DNA from: DATJKD01 sp963728295
GTDB lineage: Bacteria; Pseudomonadota; Gammaproteobacteria; Steroidobacterales; Steroidobacteraceae
DNA length: 47,212 nucleotides
Assembly (NCBI GenBank): GCA_963728295.1
Contig: CAVSKB010000026.1
Coordinates: forward strand, 1 to 47,212
Direction of reading: 5' to 3'
This document shows, piece after piece, positions 1-8,403 of this stretch. The notes beneath the pieces are model-generated. The model did no database searches. It was not told the DNA's origin and was given only the letters and a program-made list of their open reading frames with translations. The stretch's first letter is position 1, and the number at the start of each line of letters is the position of its first letter. The position numbers and the translations under genes were made by a program.

Positions 1-54
1 GCGGCGCACGGCCGGCGCGCTGCTGGTGGAGGGCGGGGGGGCGGGGGCCCGCCC

Positions 55-1743
55 ATGGGACCCCCACCGCCCCCGCCGCCCGCGGCCAACCAGGCTCCTG
101 TGCTGTCCCAGCCGATCGGACGTCAGCGCGCCGTGGTCGATCACGCGTTCCGCTACAACGTAACGCAAGGCGGGGCTACCTTCACCGACCCGGACGGCGA
201 CACGCTGACCTACCGGATCGACCTCCTGCCACCCGGAATGCCTGGCTTTCGAGTCGAGGGATCGAACGTCGTCGGCACAGCGGAAGTGCTGGGTGGTCAG
301 ATCGTTCATGTCACGGCGACCGATCCCGACGGGCAGTTCAGCGAAGACGAATTCATAATTGTGGTGGATCCCAACAGCGCTCCAGTTGTGGCGAGCGCGA
401 ACGAGGATCGCATCGCACCCGTCGGAGGCGTCTTGGACTACGACCCTGGCAAGGGTGGTAGTACTTTCTCCGACCCCGACGGCGACGCATTGACCTACGA
501 GGTGTCACTGCGCGGATCGCCCAGGGGCCTCACGGTGGTGGACAACCGGATACGAGGCGCAATCGCTGAGATCGGCCTAGCCGAAATCACGATCACGGCG
601 CGGGACGAGTACGGCGGTGTCACAAGCGACGTCTTCACGATCGCAACACCCGGGCCGGAGCCCGGTCGGCCGACGCTGCCCGCGGTGTCCTACCGGTATG
701 AGGACACGGCGCTCGACCTGCCGTTTATCTTCCGGCTCTCCAGCGAGGGAAGCGCGCCTCTCTGGGACACGCAACCGGATGACAACCGTACCGGCGATGC
801 CGGCGCGACACTTGGGCGTGTGCTCTTCTACGATAAGCGCCTGTCGAGCACTAACACGGTGTCGTGCGGGGCGTGTCATCAGCAACGGCACGGGTTCTCG
901 TCACCGGAGCGGTTCAGCATCGGCGCACTGGGCGTACCGACCCGGCGCAATGCAATGGCGCTCGCGAACGTCCGGTACAACATCCAGAGCGCGTGGTTCT
1001 CCGACATGCGCGTCGACTCGCTGATCGGCCTGGTGTCCCTCCCCATCCAGAATCCGGAGGAACTCGGCAGCTCGCTCGAGCTGATGGAATCAAAGCTGGC
1101 GGCCACCGACTTCTATCCGCCCCTGTTCGAGGCAGCATTCGGATCCCCTGAGATTACGCGCGACCGCGTTTTCCGAGCGCTCGCGCAGTTTCTGCAGGCA
1201 TTGATCTCCTATCGCACGAAGGCCGATCGCGCCTTTAACCCGATGGAAAACGAACCGGCCGACCCGGGATCCGTGCTGACGGCCCAGGAGCTCCGAGGCG
1301 CTGAGATCTTCGCGTTTGGAGGCGTCGGACGCTGCGGCGTCTGCCACGTCAACCGCGCGCACACGAACGAATGGCAGGCCAACAACGGTCTCGACGTCGA
1401 ACCGAGCGATCCCGGCACGCTCGATCCGGCGATGCAGCGCGACGGTTCTGTCGGCGTATTCCGCGCGGCGTCGCTGCGCAACATCGCAGTTACCGCGCCC
1501 TACATGCACGATGGGCGTTTCGCCACGCTGCGCGAGGTCATCGATCACTATGACCACGGCATCCAGGCCAGCCCCAACCTCGACTCGATCCTCCGCGACG
1601 GGGACGCTCCAATGCGGCTGAACCTGAGCGAAGAGGACAAGCTTGCGCTGGAAGCGTTTCTCCTCGCGCTCACGGACGACGCATTCCTGACCGCTCCGAA
1701 GTTCTCGGACCCGTTCCAATCAGATGATTTGACCGGGCGCTGA
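55..1743 (+). CDS. Di-heme cytochrome c peroxidase (MauG family) with N-terminal Ig-like repeats, 5' end uncertain
   Basis: Predicted exported di-heme c-type cytochrome that reduces peroxide or oxidises another substrate in the periplasm. Two haem-binding CxxCH motifs are visible (C271-C274-H275 and C427-C430-H431), and M484 in YMHDGR is a likely distal ligand of the second haem. Residues 1-15 are a proline run. Residues 20-205 hold two cadherin/dystroglycan-like Ig repeats, each with a DPDGD calcium-type motif, and the peroxidase domain fills the rest. The frame stays open to base 1 through a Gly/Pro-rich stretch, so the ATG at 55 may not be the real start; a signal peptide or lipobox probably lies outside the window or is hidden by an indel in the G-runs. 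Ordinary MauG proteins lack Ig repeats, so this one is likely surface- or matrix-associated. The family call is firm; the substrate is unknown. Confidence 0.85.
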   Translation: MGPPPPPPPAANQAPVLSQPIGRQRAVVDHAFRYNVTQGGATFTDPDGDTLTYRIDLLPPGMPGFRVEGSNVVGTAEVLGGQIVHVTATDPDGQFSEDEFIIVVDPNSAPVVASANEDRIAPVGGVLDYDPGKGGSTFSDPDGDALTYEVSLRGSPRGLTVVDNRIRGAIAEIGLAEITITARDEYGGVTSDVFTIATPGPEPGRPTLPAVSYRYEDTALDLPFIFRLSSEGSAPLWDTQPDDNRTGDAGATLGRVLFYDKRLSSTNTVSCGACHQQRHGFSSPERFSIGALGVPTRRNAMALANVRYNIQSAWFSDMRVDSLIGLVSLPIQNPEELGSSLELMESKLAATDFYPPLFEAAFGSPEITRDRVFRALAQFLQALISYRTKADRAFNPMENEPADPGSVLTAQELRGAEIFAFGGVGRCGVCHVNRAHTNEWQANNGLDVEPSDPGTLDPAMQRDGSVGVFRAASLRNIAVTAPYMHDGRFATLREVIDHYDHGIQASPNLDSILRDGDAPMRLNLSEEDKLALEAFLLALTDDAFLTAPKFSDPFQSDDLTGR

Positions 1744-1769
1744 TGGGCTGAGATTGCCGCGCTCTCGCG

Positions 1770-2738
1770 CTACAGCGCGCCGAGGCGCCGCGTCCGTTCC
1801 AGCCACCCGTACCCGACCTCGCCGTTCCAGACATAGCGTGTCGGGCACTGCACCGCGACCATGCCGTCCTGCTCCGCCGTATCGATCCCGGGGCGCATGC
1901 CGGTCGGTCGCAGCAGGTTGAACGGGAAGGAGAGCGACTGCACCGTCTCGGCCTCGATGCTGATGAGCTTCGAGTCCACCTCGAGGGTGATCGCGAACGC
2001 GCCCGGTGCGCCGGCTGTATCGGTCAGGTCGGGCACGGCCACCGGCCGGGCATGCTGCATCCGGCCGTCGCGGTAGACCTGGCCTTCGAGTATTCGCTTG
2101 TCCCCTCGAGTGACCTCGAGCAGGCTGAAGACCTGGCCGCTCGGAAACACGCAGTTTGCCCAGGTCTCGGAGTCGAGGGTCGTGAACGTGCGCTGACTGA
2201 CCGAGTGATCGCGATATCCGTGCGCATCGACCGCGATGCGCCGGCCCCCGACGACGAAGCTGCCGCGGACGCGCCCGCCCTGTTCGAGGTGCATGCGCTC
2301 GGACTGCAGGTCGGACCGATGCATGTTGAGCACGGGCTGTACCGCCTCGAACACGAGCGCGTATGACGCCGCCTCGACCGGTTCGTCGACGACCGGGCGC
2401 GCTCGTGCCCGCTCCGGCTGCACGCGCTGCATGACCCCGTCGAACTCGTAGGTCCACGTCTGATTCGGCACGACCGGGCGATAGCGGTACTCGCGGTTCT
2501 CGGCCGCAGCGACACTGACGCCAAGCGATCGATTGACGAGCACGTCGCCATTCGGCAGGAAGATGATCGAGAGCCCCTCCCAGATGGACCGGTCCGGCTG
2601 CATCCGGCCGAGATGGGCATAGAGCCGGACTGCCGCATGCGGGTCGTGCATCCAGAACGCGATGTTCTCCGTCCAGATCGGCTTGCCGTCCGGGATCGAG
2701 GTGCGGATCAGGTCGAGTGCTGGGTCGGTGTCGTCCAT
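1770..2738 (-). CDS. DUF7064/AttH-like (lipocalin-type beta-barrel) protein, function unknown
   Basis: A 322-residue soluble protein without an obvious signal peptide. The central GYRDHS-type segment, the tryptophan- and glycine-rich strands around it, and the closing block resemble AttH/CrtC-like and DUF7064/7065 proteins, which are often found with lipid or steroid metabolism genes. That assignment rests on memory of the family pattern, not an alignment. The ATG at 2738 (MDDTDPALDL) was chosen because the longer frame to 2831 would overlap the start of the divergent gene at 2817. It faces the secreted-protein gene at 2817 across a 78-base intergenic region. It ends 26 bases after the peroxidase stop, convergently. 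Confidence 0.55.
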   Translation of the reverse strand: MDDTDPALDLIRTSIPDGKPIWTENIAFWMHDPHAAVRLYAHLGRMQPDRSIWEGLSIIFLPNGDVLVNRSLGVSVAAAENREYRYRPVVPNQTWTYEFDGVMQRVQPERARARPVVDEPVEAASYALVFEAVQPVLNMHRSDLQSERMHLEQGGRVRGSFVVGGRRIAVDAHGYRDHSVSQRTFTTLDSETWANCVFPSGQVFSLLEVTRGDKRILEGQVYRDGRMQHARPVAVPDLTDTAGAPGAFAITLEVDSKLISIEAETVQSLSFPFNLLRPTGMRPGIDTAEQDGMVAVQCPTRYVWNGEVGYGWLERTRRLGAL

Positions 2739-2816
2739 CCGGATACTATTGCACGTCGCTGGCCTGATGTGGGCCGGACGGATCATCGCGCTGTGAAGAC
2801 AAGGGGAGCGAACCAA

Positions 2817-3329
2817 ATGTCCACGAATCAATCAATTGCGAATCAAAGTCGCGCCGTCACGGCAACGACCGTCGCGAAGTGCGGGATGGCGTTCGCGCTG
2901 ATCCTGTGCCTGCCTGCCATTTCTGCCGCCGACACCACGGCCCGTTGTACGGTCGGGATTCTCAAGGGTCAGTACGTGTTCACGGCGAGCGGATTCACTC
3001 GGGCGCCAGGCAGTCTGCCCGGCACGCCCTGGGTGCCCAAGGCCATCGTCGAGGTCCTGCAGTTCAACGGTGACGGCACGTTGAGCACGCCGGCCGTCAC
3101 GGTCGCAAATCCGTTCGGCGACACCGGCGCGATACTTCAGCCGCCTGCTGGGGGTGCCGCCGGCGAGTACACGATCAACGACGACTGTACCGGCACGGTG
3201 CGCTTCCTTGATGCCGCAGGCGTCACGTTCAGCATCGTCGTCGATCCGCCCAAGGGCGATACGGTGTGGATGATCCAGACAGTCCCAGCCAACAACGTGT
3301 TCCAGGGCAGCGCCAAGCGGGCCTTTTAA
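2817..3329 (+). CDS. Small secreted protein, function unknown
   Basis: A 170-residue protein with a clear Sec signal peptide: a hydrophobic stretch around residues 20-34 (AFALILCLPA) ending at an AISAADT-like cleavage site. The mature part is rich in Gly, Thr and Val and contains two cysteines (in TARCTV and DDCTG), so a disulfide-linked beta fold is plausible. The start at 2817 is set by an AAGGGGAG Shine-Dalgarno about 9 bases upstream, and the in-frame extension to 2613 is antisense to the neighbour. It is convergent with the cysteine-desulfurase-like gene, with 13 bases between them. I do not recognise the family beyond general likeness to proteobacterial secreted proteins with a GQYVFTASGF-type opening. 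Confidence 0.7.
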   Translation: MSTNQSIANQSRAVTATTVAKCGMAFALILCLPAISAADTTARCTVGILKGQYVFTASGFTRAPGSLPGTPWVPKAIVEVLQFNGDGTLSTPAVTVANPFGDTGAILQPPAGGAAGEYTINDDCTGTVRFLDAAGVTFSIVVDPPKGDTVWMIQTVPANNVFQGSAKRAF

Positions 3330-3342
3330 GAAGCGCCCGTCG

Positions 3343-4572
3343 CTACACGATCGCATCGAGCGCGCCGATCAGGCGCGTGATCTCCTCGGTGGAGGTGTAG
3401 TGCACGAAGGACGCACGCACGACGCCATCGCCGGTGGCGACGTTGAGCGCCTTCACGAGGCGGTAGGCGTAGAAGTGTCCCGAGCCGACGCCGAGGTCGA
3501 ACTCCGACAGCCGGCTCGCGAGCTCGGCGGAACGGTGGTTGTCGACCGTGAACGCGACCGTCGGGGCGCGCTCTGCCGCGCGGTCCTTGCCGATCATGTG
3601 GATCGTGGGATGCTTCGACAGGCGGTCGAGGAGCGGTTGCAGCAGTGCCGATTCGTGATTGCGGATTAGCGTTCGGACCGCGCTTGCGCGCGCCGGCGCG
3701 GACTTGTCGCGGCACCCGTGCCGATCCGCGACCGAATCCAGGTAGTCCATCACCCCGTTGACCGCCGCCACCTGCGCGTGGTCGGCCCCCGCGGGCGTCA
3801 GCCGGTACTCTGGCTTGGCGGCGTTGAAGAAGTGTCCCTGGTGCGGCAGTTCGTCGGCGAAATCGCGACGGACGTACATCACGCCCAGGTGCGGGCCGTA
3901 TACCTTGTACAGGGAGAAGAGATAGATATCCGCGCCGAGCGACTCGACGTCGGGCAGGCCGTGCGGGCAGAAGGATACGCCGTCGACGATGGCGCGGGCG
4001 CCGGCCCGGTGCACCAGGTCGGTCCATTCCCGCACCGGGTTGATGCTGCCGACGATGTTGGAACAGTGCGTGAAGGCCACCACGCGAGTGCGCGGTCCGA
4101 GCAGCGCCTCGAGATCCGCGGTGCGCAGCTCCGCGGTGTCCGGATCCACCTGCCACTCGCGGACCACGATGCCGGCGCTCGCCAGGCGGGCCCATACGCC
4201 GACGTTGGCCTCGTGGTCCTGGTTGGTAACGATCACCTCGTCGCCGGGCTTCAGCCGTTCGCGCAGCGCCTGCGCGACGACAAAGGTGTTCTGCGAAGTC
4301 GACGGCCCGAGATGTAGCTCGTCGTCACCGACGTTGATCCAAGCCGCAAGGCGTTCTTTCGCGGCGTCCATCTGCTTGCCGGCCAGCCGCGAGGCCGGAT
4401 AGTCGTTGTACGGCTGGACCTTGGTCTGCCGGTAATAGCGATCGAGCCAGTCGATGGTCTGCCGGCAGGCATAGGAGCCGCCGGCATTGTCGAAATGCGC
4501 GAAGCCCTGCAGCGAGGGTTCTGCGAAGGCCGGGAACTGGCCGCGAATGAAATCCAGGTCGAGGGCGGTCAT
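3343..4572 (-). CDS. Cysteine desulfurase-like PLP-dependent aminotransferase (class V fold)
   Basis: A 409-residue fold-type I PLP enzyme of the NifS/SufS superfamily, closest in pattern to the TIGR01976 (VC1184-like) subfamily. Visible motifs are the N-terminal FDNAGGS substrate-side loop, the GPSTSQNTF phosphate-binding segment, the NQDHEANVG stacking histidine, a DGVSFCPHG aspartate that holds the pyridine nitrogen, and the Schiff-base lysine in SLYKVYGPH (K223 from the chosen start). Members are assumed to act on cysteine or related amino acids, but many in this subgroup lack proven desulfurase activity. No isc or suf partner genes are nearby, so a housekeeping Fe-S role is not supported. 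The ATG at 4572 (MTALDLDFIR) fits family N-termini better than the one at 4602. Confidence 0.85.
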   Translation of the reverse strand: MTALDLDFIRGQFPAFAEPSLQGFAHFDNAGGSYACRQTIDWLDRYYRQTKVQPYNDYPASRLAGKQMDAAKERLAAWINVGDDELHLGPSTSQNTFVVAQALRERLKPGDEVIVTNQDHEANVGVWARLASAGIVVREWQVDPDTAELRTADLEALLGPRTRVVAFTHCSNIVGSINPVREWTDLVHRAGARAIVDGVSFCPHGLPDVESLGADIYLFSLYKVYGPHLGVMYVRRDFADELPHQGHFFNAAKPEYRLTPAGADHAQVAAVNGVMDYLDSVADRHGCRDKSAPARASAVRTLIRNHESALLQPLLDRLSKHPTIHMIGKDRAAERAPTVAFTVDNHRSAELASRLSEFDLGVGSGHFYAYRLVKALNVATGDGVVRASFVHYTSTEEITRLIGALDAIV

Positions 4573-4697
4573 GCCAGGGATCCTGCCAGGGACATGCCTC
4601 ATTGTCGCCCACCGAGCGCGTGATCGCCGATTACACGTTCAACCACTCGCGGTACGAACGCCAGGCGCGCGGAGACCTCGGGCGGGACGGTGCGCCC

Positions 4698-4728
4698 GAA
4701 AAAAAATTCGTCAGCATTGCTGACGAGT
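4698..4728 (-). terminator. Intrinsic terminator-like hairpin, also copy 1 of a dispersed palindrome
   Basis: Read on the minus strand this is a 7-bp stem (CGTCAGC / GCTGACG, arms at 4719-4725 and 4709-4715) with a 3-base loop, followed by AA and eight T, the classic form of a rho-independent terminator. It lies about 47 bases downstream of the pspC-like stop and would end the padR-pspC transcript. The same palindrome with an A-rich left flank recurs at 20199, 26231 and 33663. Here both arms carry a G:C pair where two of the other copies have A:T, a compensatory change. Confidence 0.6.
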
Positions 4729-4772
4729 TTTCGAGGCACCCGGCGCCAGGCGCTACGCATGCCGCAAGGGGT

Positions 4773-5372
4773 TCAGGCCGGCATATCGCCGGTCCGCTCG
4801 ACACCCAGCTTCGCGCGCAGGAACTCGATGAACCTGCGGCACTTGGCCGGCAACCAGCGGAGCGGCGCAGCGCCCGCCGCCAACGGGGCGTAGGGCATCA
4901 GCAGCATCAGCGCGAGGTACACGAAGAACATCCCGCCACCGGTGCCGAGCAGCAACAGCACCGCGATGACGCGCAGCAAGGTCACGTCCAGCGCAAAGTA
5001 CCGTGCGAGCCCCTGGCATACGCCGCTGACCACGGCGCCCTCGCTGACCTGCCGCAGGGGCCGCGCCGCATCCCGTCCCGCGTCACGCGAGGGCTCGGGC
5101 GCAGTCCCGCCATTCGGCACCTGCACGGCCCCGATCTCGTCGAGGGCGGGTTCGAGTTCCGTGAGCGTCACGATCGTCTGGTTGGCGGTCATGCGACGCG
5201 TGCACTGATCGGCCACGGCCTGCTCCAGGTCGCACAGGATTTCCTGCGGGTCGGGATCGCCCTCGAGCAGACTCGCCGATTCGGCGAGGTACTGCTCCAG
5301 GCGCGCATACGCCGCCTCGTCGAACTGTAGCGTGCTGCGATTCAGGTTGACGGTGACAGAGATGCATTTCAT
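4773..5372 (-). CDS. PspC-domain membrane protein
   Basis: A 199-residue protein with a soluble N-terminal region (about 1-110, with a leading MKCISVTVNLNR strand typical of this subtype) followed by a PspC domain: the EGAVVSGVCQGLARYFALD signature at about 112-131, then a hydrophobic membrane segment (VTLLRVIAVLLLLGTGGGMF onward). A positively charged tail follows. PspC proteins are inner-membrane sensors or toxin-neutralising partners of phage-shock-type responses. Here the gene follows a PadR regulator with a 3-base gap and no other psp genes are present, a common stand-alone padR-pspC arrangement. It is probably repressed by that PadR until envelope stress. Confidence 0.88.
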   Translation of the reverse strand: MKCISVTVNLNRSTLQFDEAAYARLEQYLAESASLLEGDPDPQEILCDLEQAVADQCTRRMTANQTIVTLTELEPALDEIGAVQVPNGGTAPEPSRDAGRDAARPLRQVSEGAVVSGVCQGLARYFALDVTLLRVIAVLLLLGTGGGMFFVYLALMLLMPYAPLAAGAAPLRWLPAKCRRFIEFLRAKLGVERTGDMPA

Positions 5373-5375
5373 GGC

Positions 5376-5693
5376 TCAGTGTCCCATGGCGGCGATGGTG
5401 CCGTTGATCCGGTTCCAGTACTCGTCGAGCGCGGCGAGCTGTGCCTTACCGGCCGCCGTCAGGCGGTAGTACTTCCGCGGCGGACCAGCGTCCGATTCCT
5501 TCCACTCGTACGTCACGAGCGCCTCGCGGCGCAGCTTGCTGAGCAGGGGATACAGCGTGCCTTCCTGCGTGGCGAACTCCGTAGCCGCGAGCCGGCGCAG
5601 GATGTCCGGGACGTACACACGCCGGGCGCCGACGATTTTCAGCACCAGGAATTCCAGGAGGCCTTTGCGGATTGGCGCGAGCTTGTGTTCCAC
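5376..5693 (-). CDS. PadR family transcriptional regulator
   Basis: A 105-residue winged-helix repressor. The hallmarks are GLLEFLVLKIV in the first helix, the recognition-helix region QEGTLYPLLSKLRREAL, and the wing motif GPPRKYYRLTAAG. It lacks the long C-terminal dimerisation helix of large PadR proteins and so belongs to the short PadR-s2 type. It is the first gene of an operon with the PspC-like gene (3-base gap). A sigma-70-like promoter sits just upstream (TTGCGT, 18 bases, TAGAAT on the minus strand), and the operator of an autoregulated PadR would be expected there. Confidence 0.92.
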   Translation of the reverse strand: MEHKLAPIRKGLLEFLVLKIVGARRVYVPDILRRLAATEFATQEGTLYPLLSKLRREALVTYEWKESDAGPPRKYYRLTAAGKAQLAALDEYWNRINGTIAAMGH

Positions 5694-5701
5694 GATCAGG
5701 G

Positions 5702-5731
5702 ATTCTACGACCCAGTACCTTTTTGACGCAA
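5702..5731 (-). promoter_or_regulatory. Predicted sigma-70 promoter of the padR-pspC operon
   Basis: On the minus strand TTGCGT (5726-5731) and TAGAAT (5702-5707) are separated by 18 bases. The -10 box ends 9 bases before the PadR start codon, so the transcript would have a very short leader. The match is good for a GC-rich genome, but no data confirm use. Confidence 0.45.
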
Positions 5732-5796
5732 GCTACCTATCATCGGCCGATATCGCCCAACCTGCGAAGGCTGGAGCGATATTCGCAGGGGGGGCC

Positions 5797-6537
5797 ATGC
5801 GCAAGAACAACTTTACGTGGCCGCGCGCGCTGATCGAGCTGCTGATCGTTGCGGCCGGGGTTCTGCTCGCGCTCGCGGCAGGCCAGTGGCTGGAAAGCCG
5901 CAAGGACCGCGCCGAAGAAGCGCTGCTTCTGGGCTCAGTGCGGACCGAAATCAAGAACATCCTGAAAGACATGGACACCGAGATGGTGTTCCGGCACGCC
6001 ATGCTGGAGAACGCCAACCAGATCTATGCCCTGGCCGCAGCGGAGACGCCGCCGGATCCCAAGGTCCTCGATGAAATGTTGGGGAAACTACTGTGGTGGT
6101 CCAACGTGGACTTCACGATTGGTGCCGTGAACAGCATCCTCGTCGGCGGCAAGCTGCGCCTCATCGAAAATGAGGAGATACGGTTTTTCCTCGCATCCTT
6201 GCCGGAACGGCTGACGACGATCAAGCAGACAGAAGCTAACGACTACGCGACTCTGATGAACTTCAGCGTCCCGTACATGATGAAGCATGCCGATCTCTCA
6301 CAGCTCGTGATGACGATGACCATGCGGCCGGGTGGTCTGGATCAGGCGGAGCCGGAGCTCCGTTACCATCCGAAGACACCGCGCAATCACACCGAACTCC
6401 TGAACGACACCGAGTTCCTGGGCGTCGTTACCGGGGTGGCCGCGAGCCAAATCAACGTCGTCGTTGCATACGAAGACATCAGGCCGGAGTTCGAACGCGT
6501 GATCGGGCTGCTGGACGCGGAACTGGGGGATCGGTGA
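5797..6537 (+). CDS. Single-pass membrane protein, function unknown
   Basis: A 246-residue protein with a short positive N-terminus, one membrane segment at about residues 10-30 (ALIELLIVAAGVLLALAAGQ), then a soluble mostly helical domain that starts with a charged coiled-coil-like stretch (WLESRKDRAEEALLLGSVRT). This layout, a membrane helix followed by a W-x-E-x-R-K-x-R motif, is shared by a common family of uncharacterised proteobacterial proteins (DUF6090-like); I do not know a function. The ATG at 5797 follows a G-rich Shine-Dalgarno and excludes an upstream extension antisense to PadR. Its stop overlaps the start of the next gene in GTGA, so the two are probably translated together. Confidence 0.7.
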   Translation: MRKNNFTWPRALIELLIVAAGVLLALAAGQWLESRKDRAEEALLLGSVRTEIKNILKDMDTEMVFRHAMLENANQIYALAAAETPPDPKVLDEMLGKLLWWSNVDFTIGAVNSILVGGKLRLIENEEIRFFLASLPERLTTIKQTEANDYATLMNFSVPYMMKHADLSQLVMTMTMRPGGLDQAEPELRYHPKTPRNHTELLNDTEFLGVVTGVAASQINVVVAYEDIRPEFERVIGLLDAELGDR

Positions 6538-7016
6538 TTTGGTTGTGGGTCGCGATCGCGCTGCTGTTGTTTGCGGCTGTCTGGGCACTGAAACGGCAGC
6601 GTCGAACGCTCGATGAACGCGTCGCCCGCCGAGCGCTCGGGCAGATGTCGTGGCCGGAGGTCGAGCAGGTCATCGGCGAATACGTTCGCGGCAAGGATTT
6701 CGCAGTGGTCGAGACGGAGCGCGCCCAGCCGGACGGCGCCGCGGACCTGCTCTTGACCAGGCTGGATGAGTACTACCTGGCCCGGTCCCGGCACTGGCGC
6801 GACACGACCGTGGGCGCCGAGGCGGTGCGTGAGCTCCACCGCGTCATGGCGGCCCGTCACGCCGCCGGCGGCTTCATCGTTACGTCAGGGTCGTTCAGTC
6901 CGGAGGCCAGGGAGCTCGCGCGGGAACGGCAGATCGAATTGATCGATGGCGAGCAGCTGGCGCCCCTGCTCACGGGGCGGAGCTCCCGGAGCTCCACGGC
7001 GCCAGCTGGTCTCTGA
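6534..7016 (+). CDS. Membrane-tethered Mrr-type restriction endonuclease-like protein with altered active site
   Basis: A 160-residue protein with an N-terminal membrane helix (about 2-20) and a C-terminal Mrr_cat-like domain (about 40-150). Family landmarks are present: an ADLLL strand with the metal-binding Asp, the HWRD turn, GAEAVRELHRVMAA, GGFIVTSGSFSPEA and the ELIDGEQLAPLL end. The usual QxK catalytic pair of the HW-adjacent strand (LVQCKHW type) reads LARSRHW here, so Gln and Lys are both Arg. The catalytic lysine is therefore missing and the enzyme may be inactive or purely DNA-binding. The GTG start overlaps the upstream stop by four bases. The 3' end overlaps the convergent M16 gene by 47 bases. 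Confidence 0.75.
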   Translation: MIWLWVAIALLLFAAVWALKRQRRTLDERVARRALGQMSWPEVEQVIGEYVRGKDFAVVETERAQPDGAADLLLTRLDEYYLARSRHWRDTTVGAEAVRELHRVMAARHAAGGFIVTSGSFSPEARELARERQIELIDGEQLAPLLTGRSSRSSTAPAGL

Positions 7017-8403
7017 CGGTCTTCGTGTCGCCGACGACGACGAGCGTCATGCGGCCGGGGACGAGGTGTTCCTTTGCGATCCGCTGAACGTCCTGCGGTG
7101 TGACCGCCATGACACGCTTCACGTACGTCGCCAGGTAATCGTCACCGAGCCCGTGCCGGTCGGCGAAATAGAGACGGGAGATCACGCCGCTGCGCGAGGA
7201 GTTCTGCAATAGGAAGACGCCCGCCAGGTTGTTCTGAATGCCACGCAGCTCCTCGACCGGCGGCGGCTCGTTCCGCAGGCGATCGATCTCCGTGAAGATC
7301 TCTTTCAGTGCCGCGCCGGTCGCTTCCGTCGTGATGTCGGCCTGCTCGGCCCATTCCGCCACCTTCGGAGATGCGCTCACGGCGCTGGACGGCGAATAGG
7401 TGTAGCCCTTCTGTTCCCGGATGTTGCTCGTGATGCGCGAGGCGAACGAGCCGCCCAGCAGCGAGTCGGTGACCTCGAGGGCCACCCAGTCCGGGCTCGA
7501 CGGGTCAGGCACCCGCAGCCCCAGCAGCACGGTCGACTGCGGTGCGCCGGCGCGGTCGATCAGCTCGAACGCGCGCGGCTGAGGGACTGGCAACGGAGGC
7601 GGTTTCTGGTCCGCACCAGTCCACGCCCCGAACGCGTCGCGAACCGCTTTCTCCATTGCGCCCGCGTCAAAGACGCCCGCGACGTAGAGCCGCGCGCGTC
7701 GCGGCCCGAAATGCTCCTTGTGGAACCGCCGCACGTCGTCGAGCGTATAGCCGGCCAGCATGGCCTCGGTCGGAAAGAGGCGCCCGTACGGATGGTCGCC
7801 GTAGATCAGAGCCGCGAATCGTTCCTGGGCGATCGACTGCGGCGTGCTCTTCTGGATCGCGAGCTGGCGTGCGAGAGTGGCCTTGATGCGAGCCAGGTCT
7901 GCGTCGGGCAGCCGCGGGCGCTGTGCGACGTCGGCCAGCAGGCGCAGCGCCTCCGGACCGCGCTCCGCCAGCACTTCGGTCGCGATGTTCGTGCGATCGG
8001 CGGTGACGGCGACCGACAGCTCTCCGCCCATCGCCGCGAGCTCGCGCGCGAGCTCGTCCGCGCTCAACGCCGTCGTACCTTCCTGCATCATCTGGCCGAC
8101 CGTGTCGGCCAGCCACACCTGCGCCGGACTCTCGTTCACGTTGCCCGCCTCGACGACGAGCTGCAGGCGAACCTTGGGCACTGTCCCGAACGGCACCATT
8201 GCCACCGGAAGTCCGTTCGGCAGCGTGAAGCGCGTGGGCTTCTGCAGCACGAGATCCTTGGCCGGTCCCGGCTTCGGCGGGGCCTGACGCGGGGGTGCCG
8301 CGGTCGTCTGTGTGGCCGCGAGGGCAGGGAGCCACAGCGCGAAGGCGAGACACGCGGGGAGCACTCGGGTGAGGGCGCGTCGCATGGGTGGCACCCTTGT
8401 CAT
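6970..8403 (-). CDS. M16 family peptidase, non-catalytic (zinc-motif-less) subunit
   Basis: A 477-residue periplasmic protein with a signal peptide (about residues 8-29, ALTRVLPACLAFALWLPALA) and two M16 domains. In the position of the HxxEH zinc motif it reads WLADTVGQMM, so it cannot bind catalytic zinc. The C-terminal half keeps the R/Y substrate-clamping region (SNIREQKGYTYS). In two-subunit M16 enzymes such inactive partners pair with an active HxxEH subunit, which here is encoded directly upstream. The ATG at 8403 overlaps the upstream TGA in ATGA, indicating translational coupling and a 1:1 complex. A second ATG six codons in is also possible. Confidence 0.9.
   Translation of the reverse strand: MTRVPPMRRALTRVLPACLAFALWLPALAATQTTAAPPRQAPPKPGPAKDLVLQKPTRFTLPNGLPVAMVPFGTVPKVRLQLVVEAGNVNESPAQVWLADTVGQMMQEGTTALSADELARELAAMGGELSVAVTADRTNIATEVLAERGPEALRLLADVAQRPRLPDADLARIKATLARQLAIQKSTPQSIAQERFAALIYGDHPYGRLFPTEAMLAGYTLDDVRRFHKEHFGPRRARLYVAGVFDAGAMEKAVRDAFGAWTGADQKPPPLPVPQPRAFELIDRAGAPQSTVLLGLRVPDPSSPDWVALEVTDSLLGGSFASRITSNIREQKGYTYSPSSAVSASPKVAEWAEQADITTEATGAALKEIFTEIDRLRNEPPPVEELRGIQNNLAGVFLLQNSSRSGVISRLYFADRHGLGDDYLATYVKRVMAVTPQDVQRIAKEHLVPGRMTLVVVGDTKTVRDQLAPWSSGSSAP

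Noticed and set aside
1..90. G-rich then C-rich foldback at the left window edge as a regulatory hairpin
   Set aside because: It is explained by Gly- and Pro-rich codons of a lipoprotein-like linker and by possible indels at the edge.
4602..5330. 242-codon open frame on the plus strand antisense to pspC
   Set aside because: Translation is low-complexity and lacks any family pattern; the minus-strand PspC protein explains the conservation.
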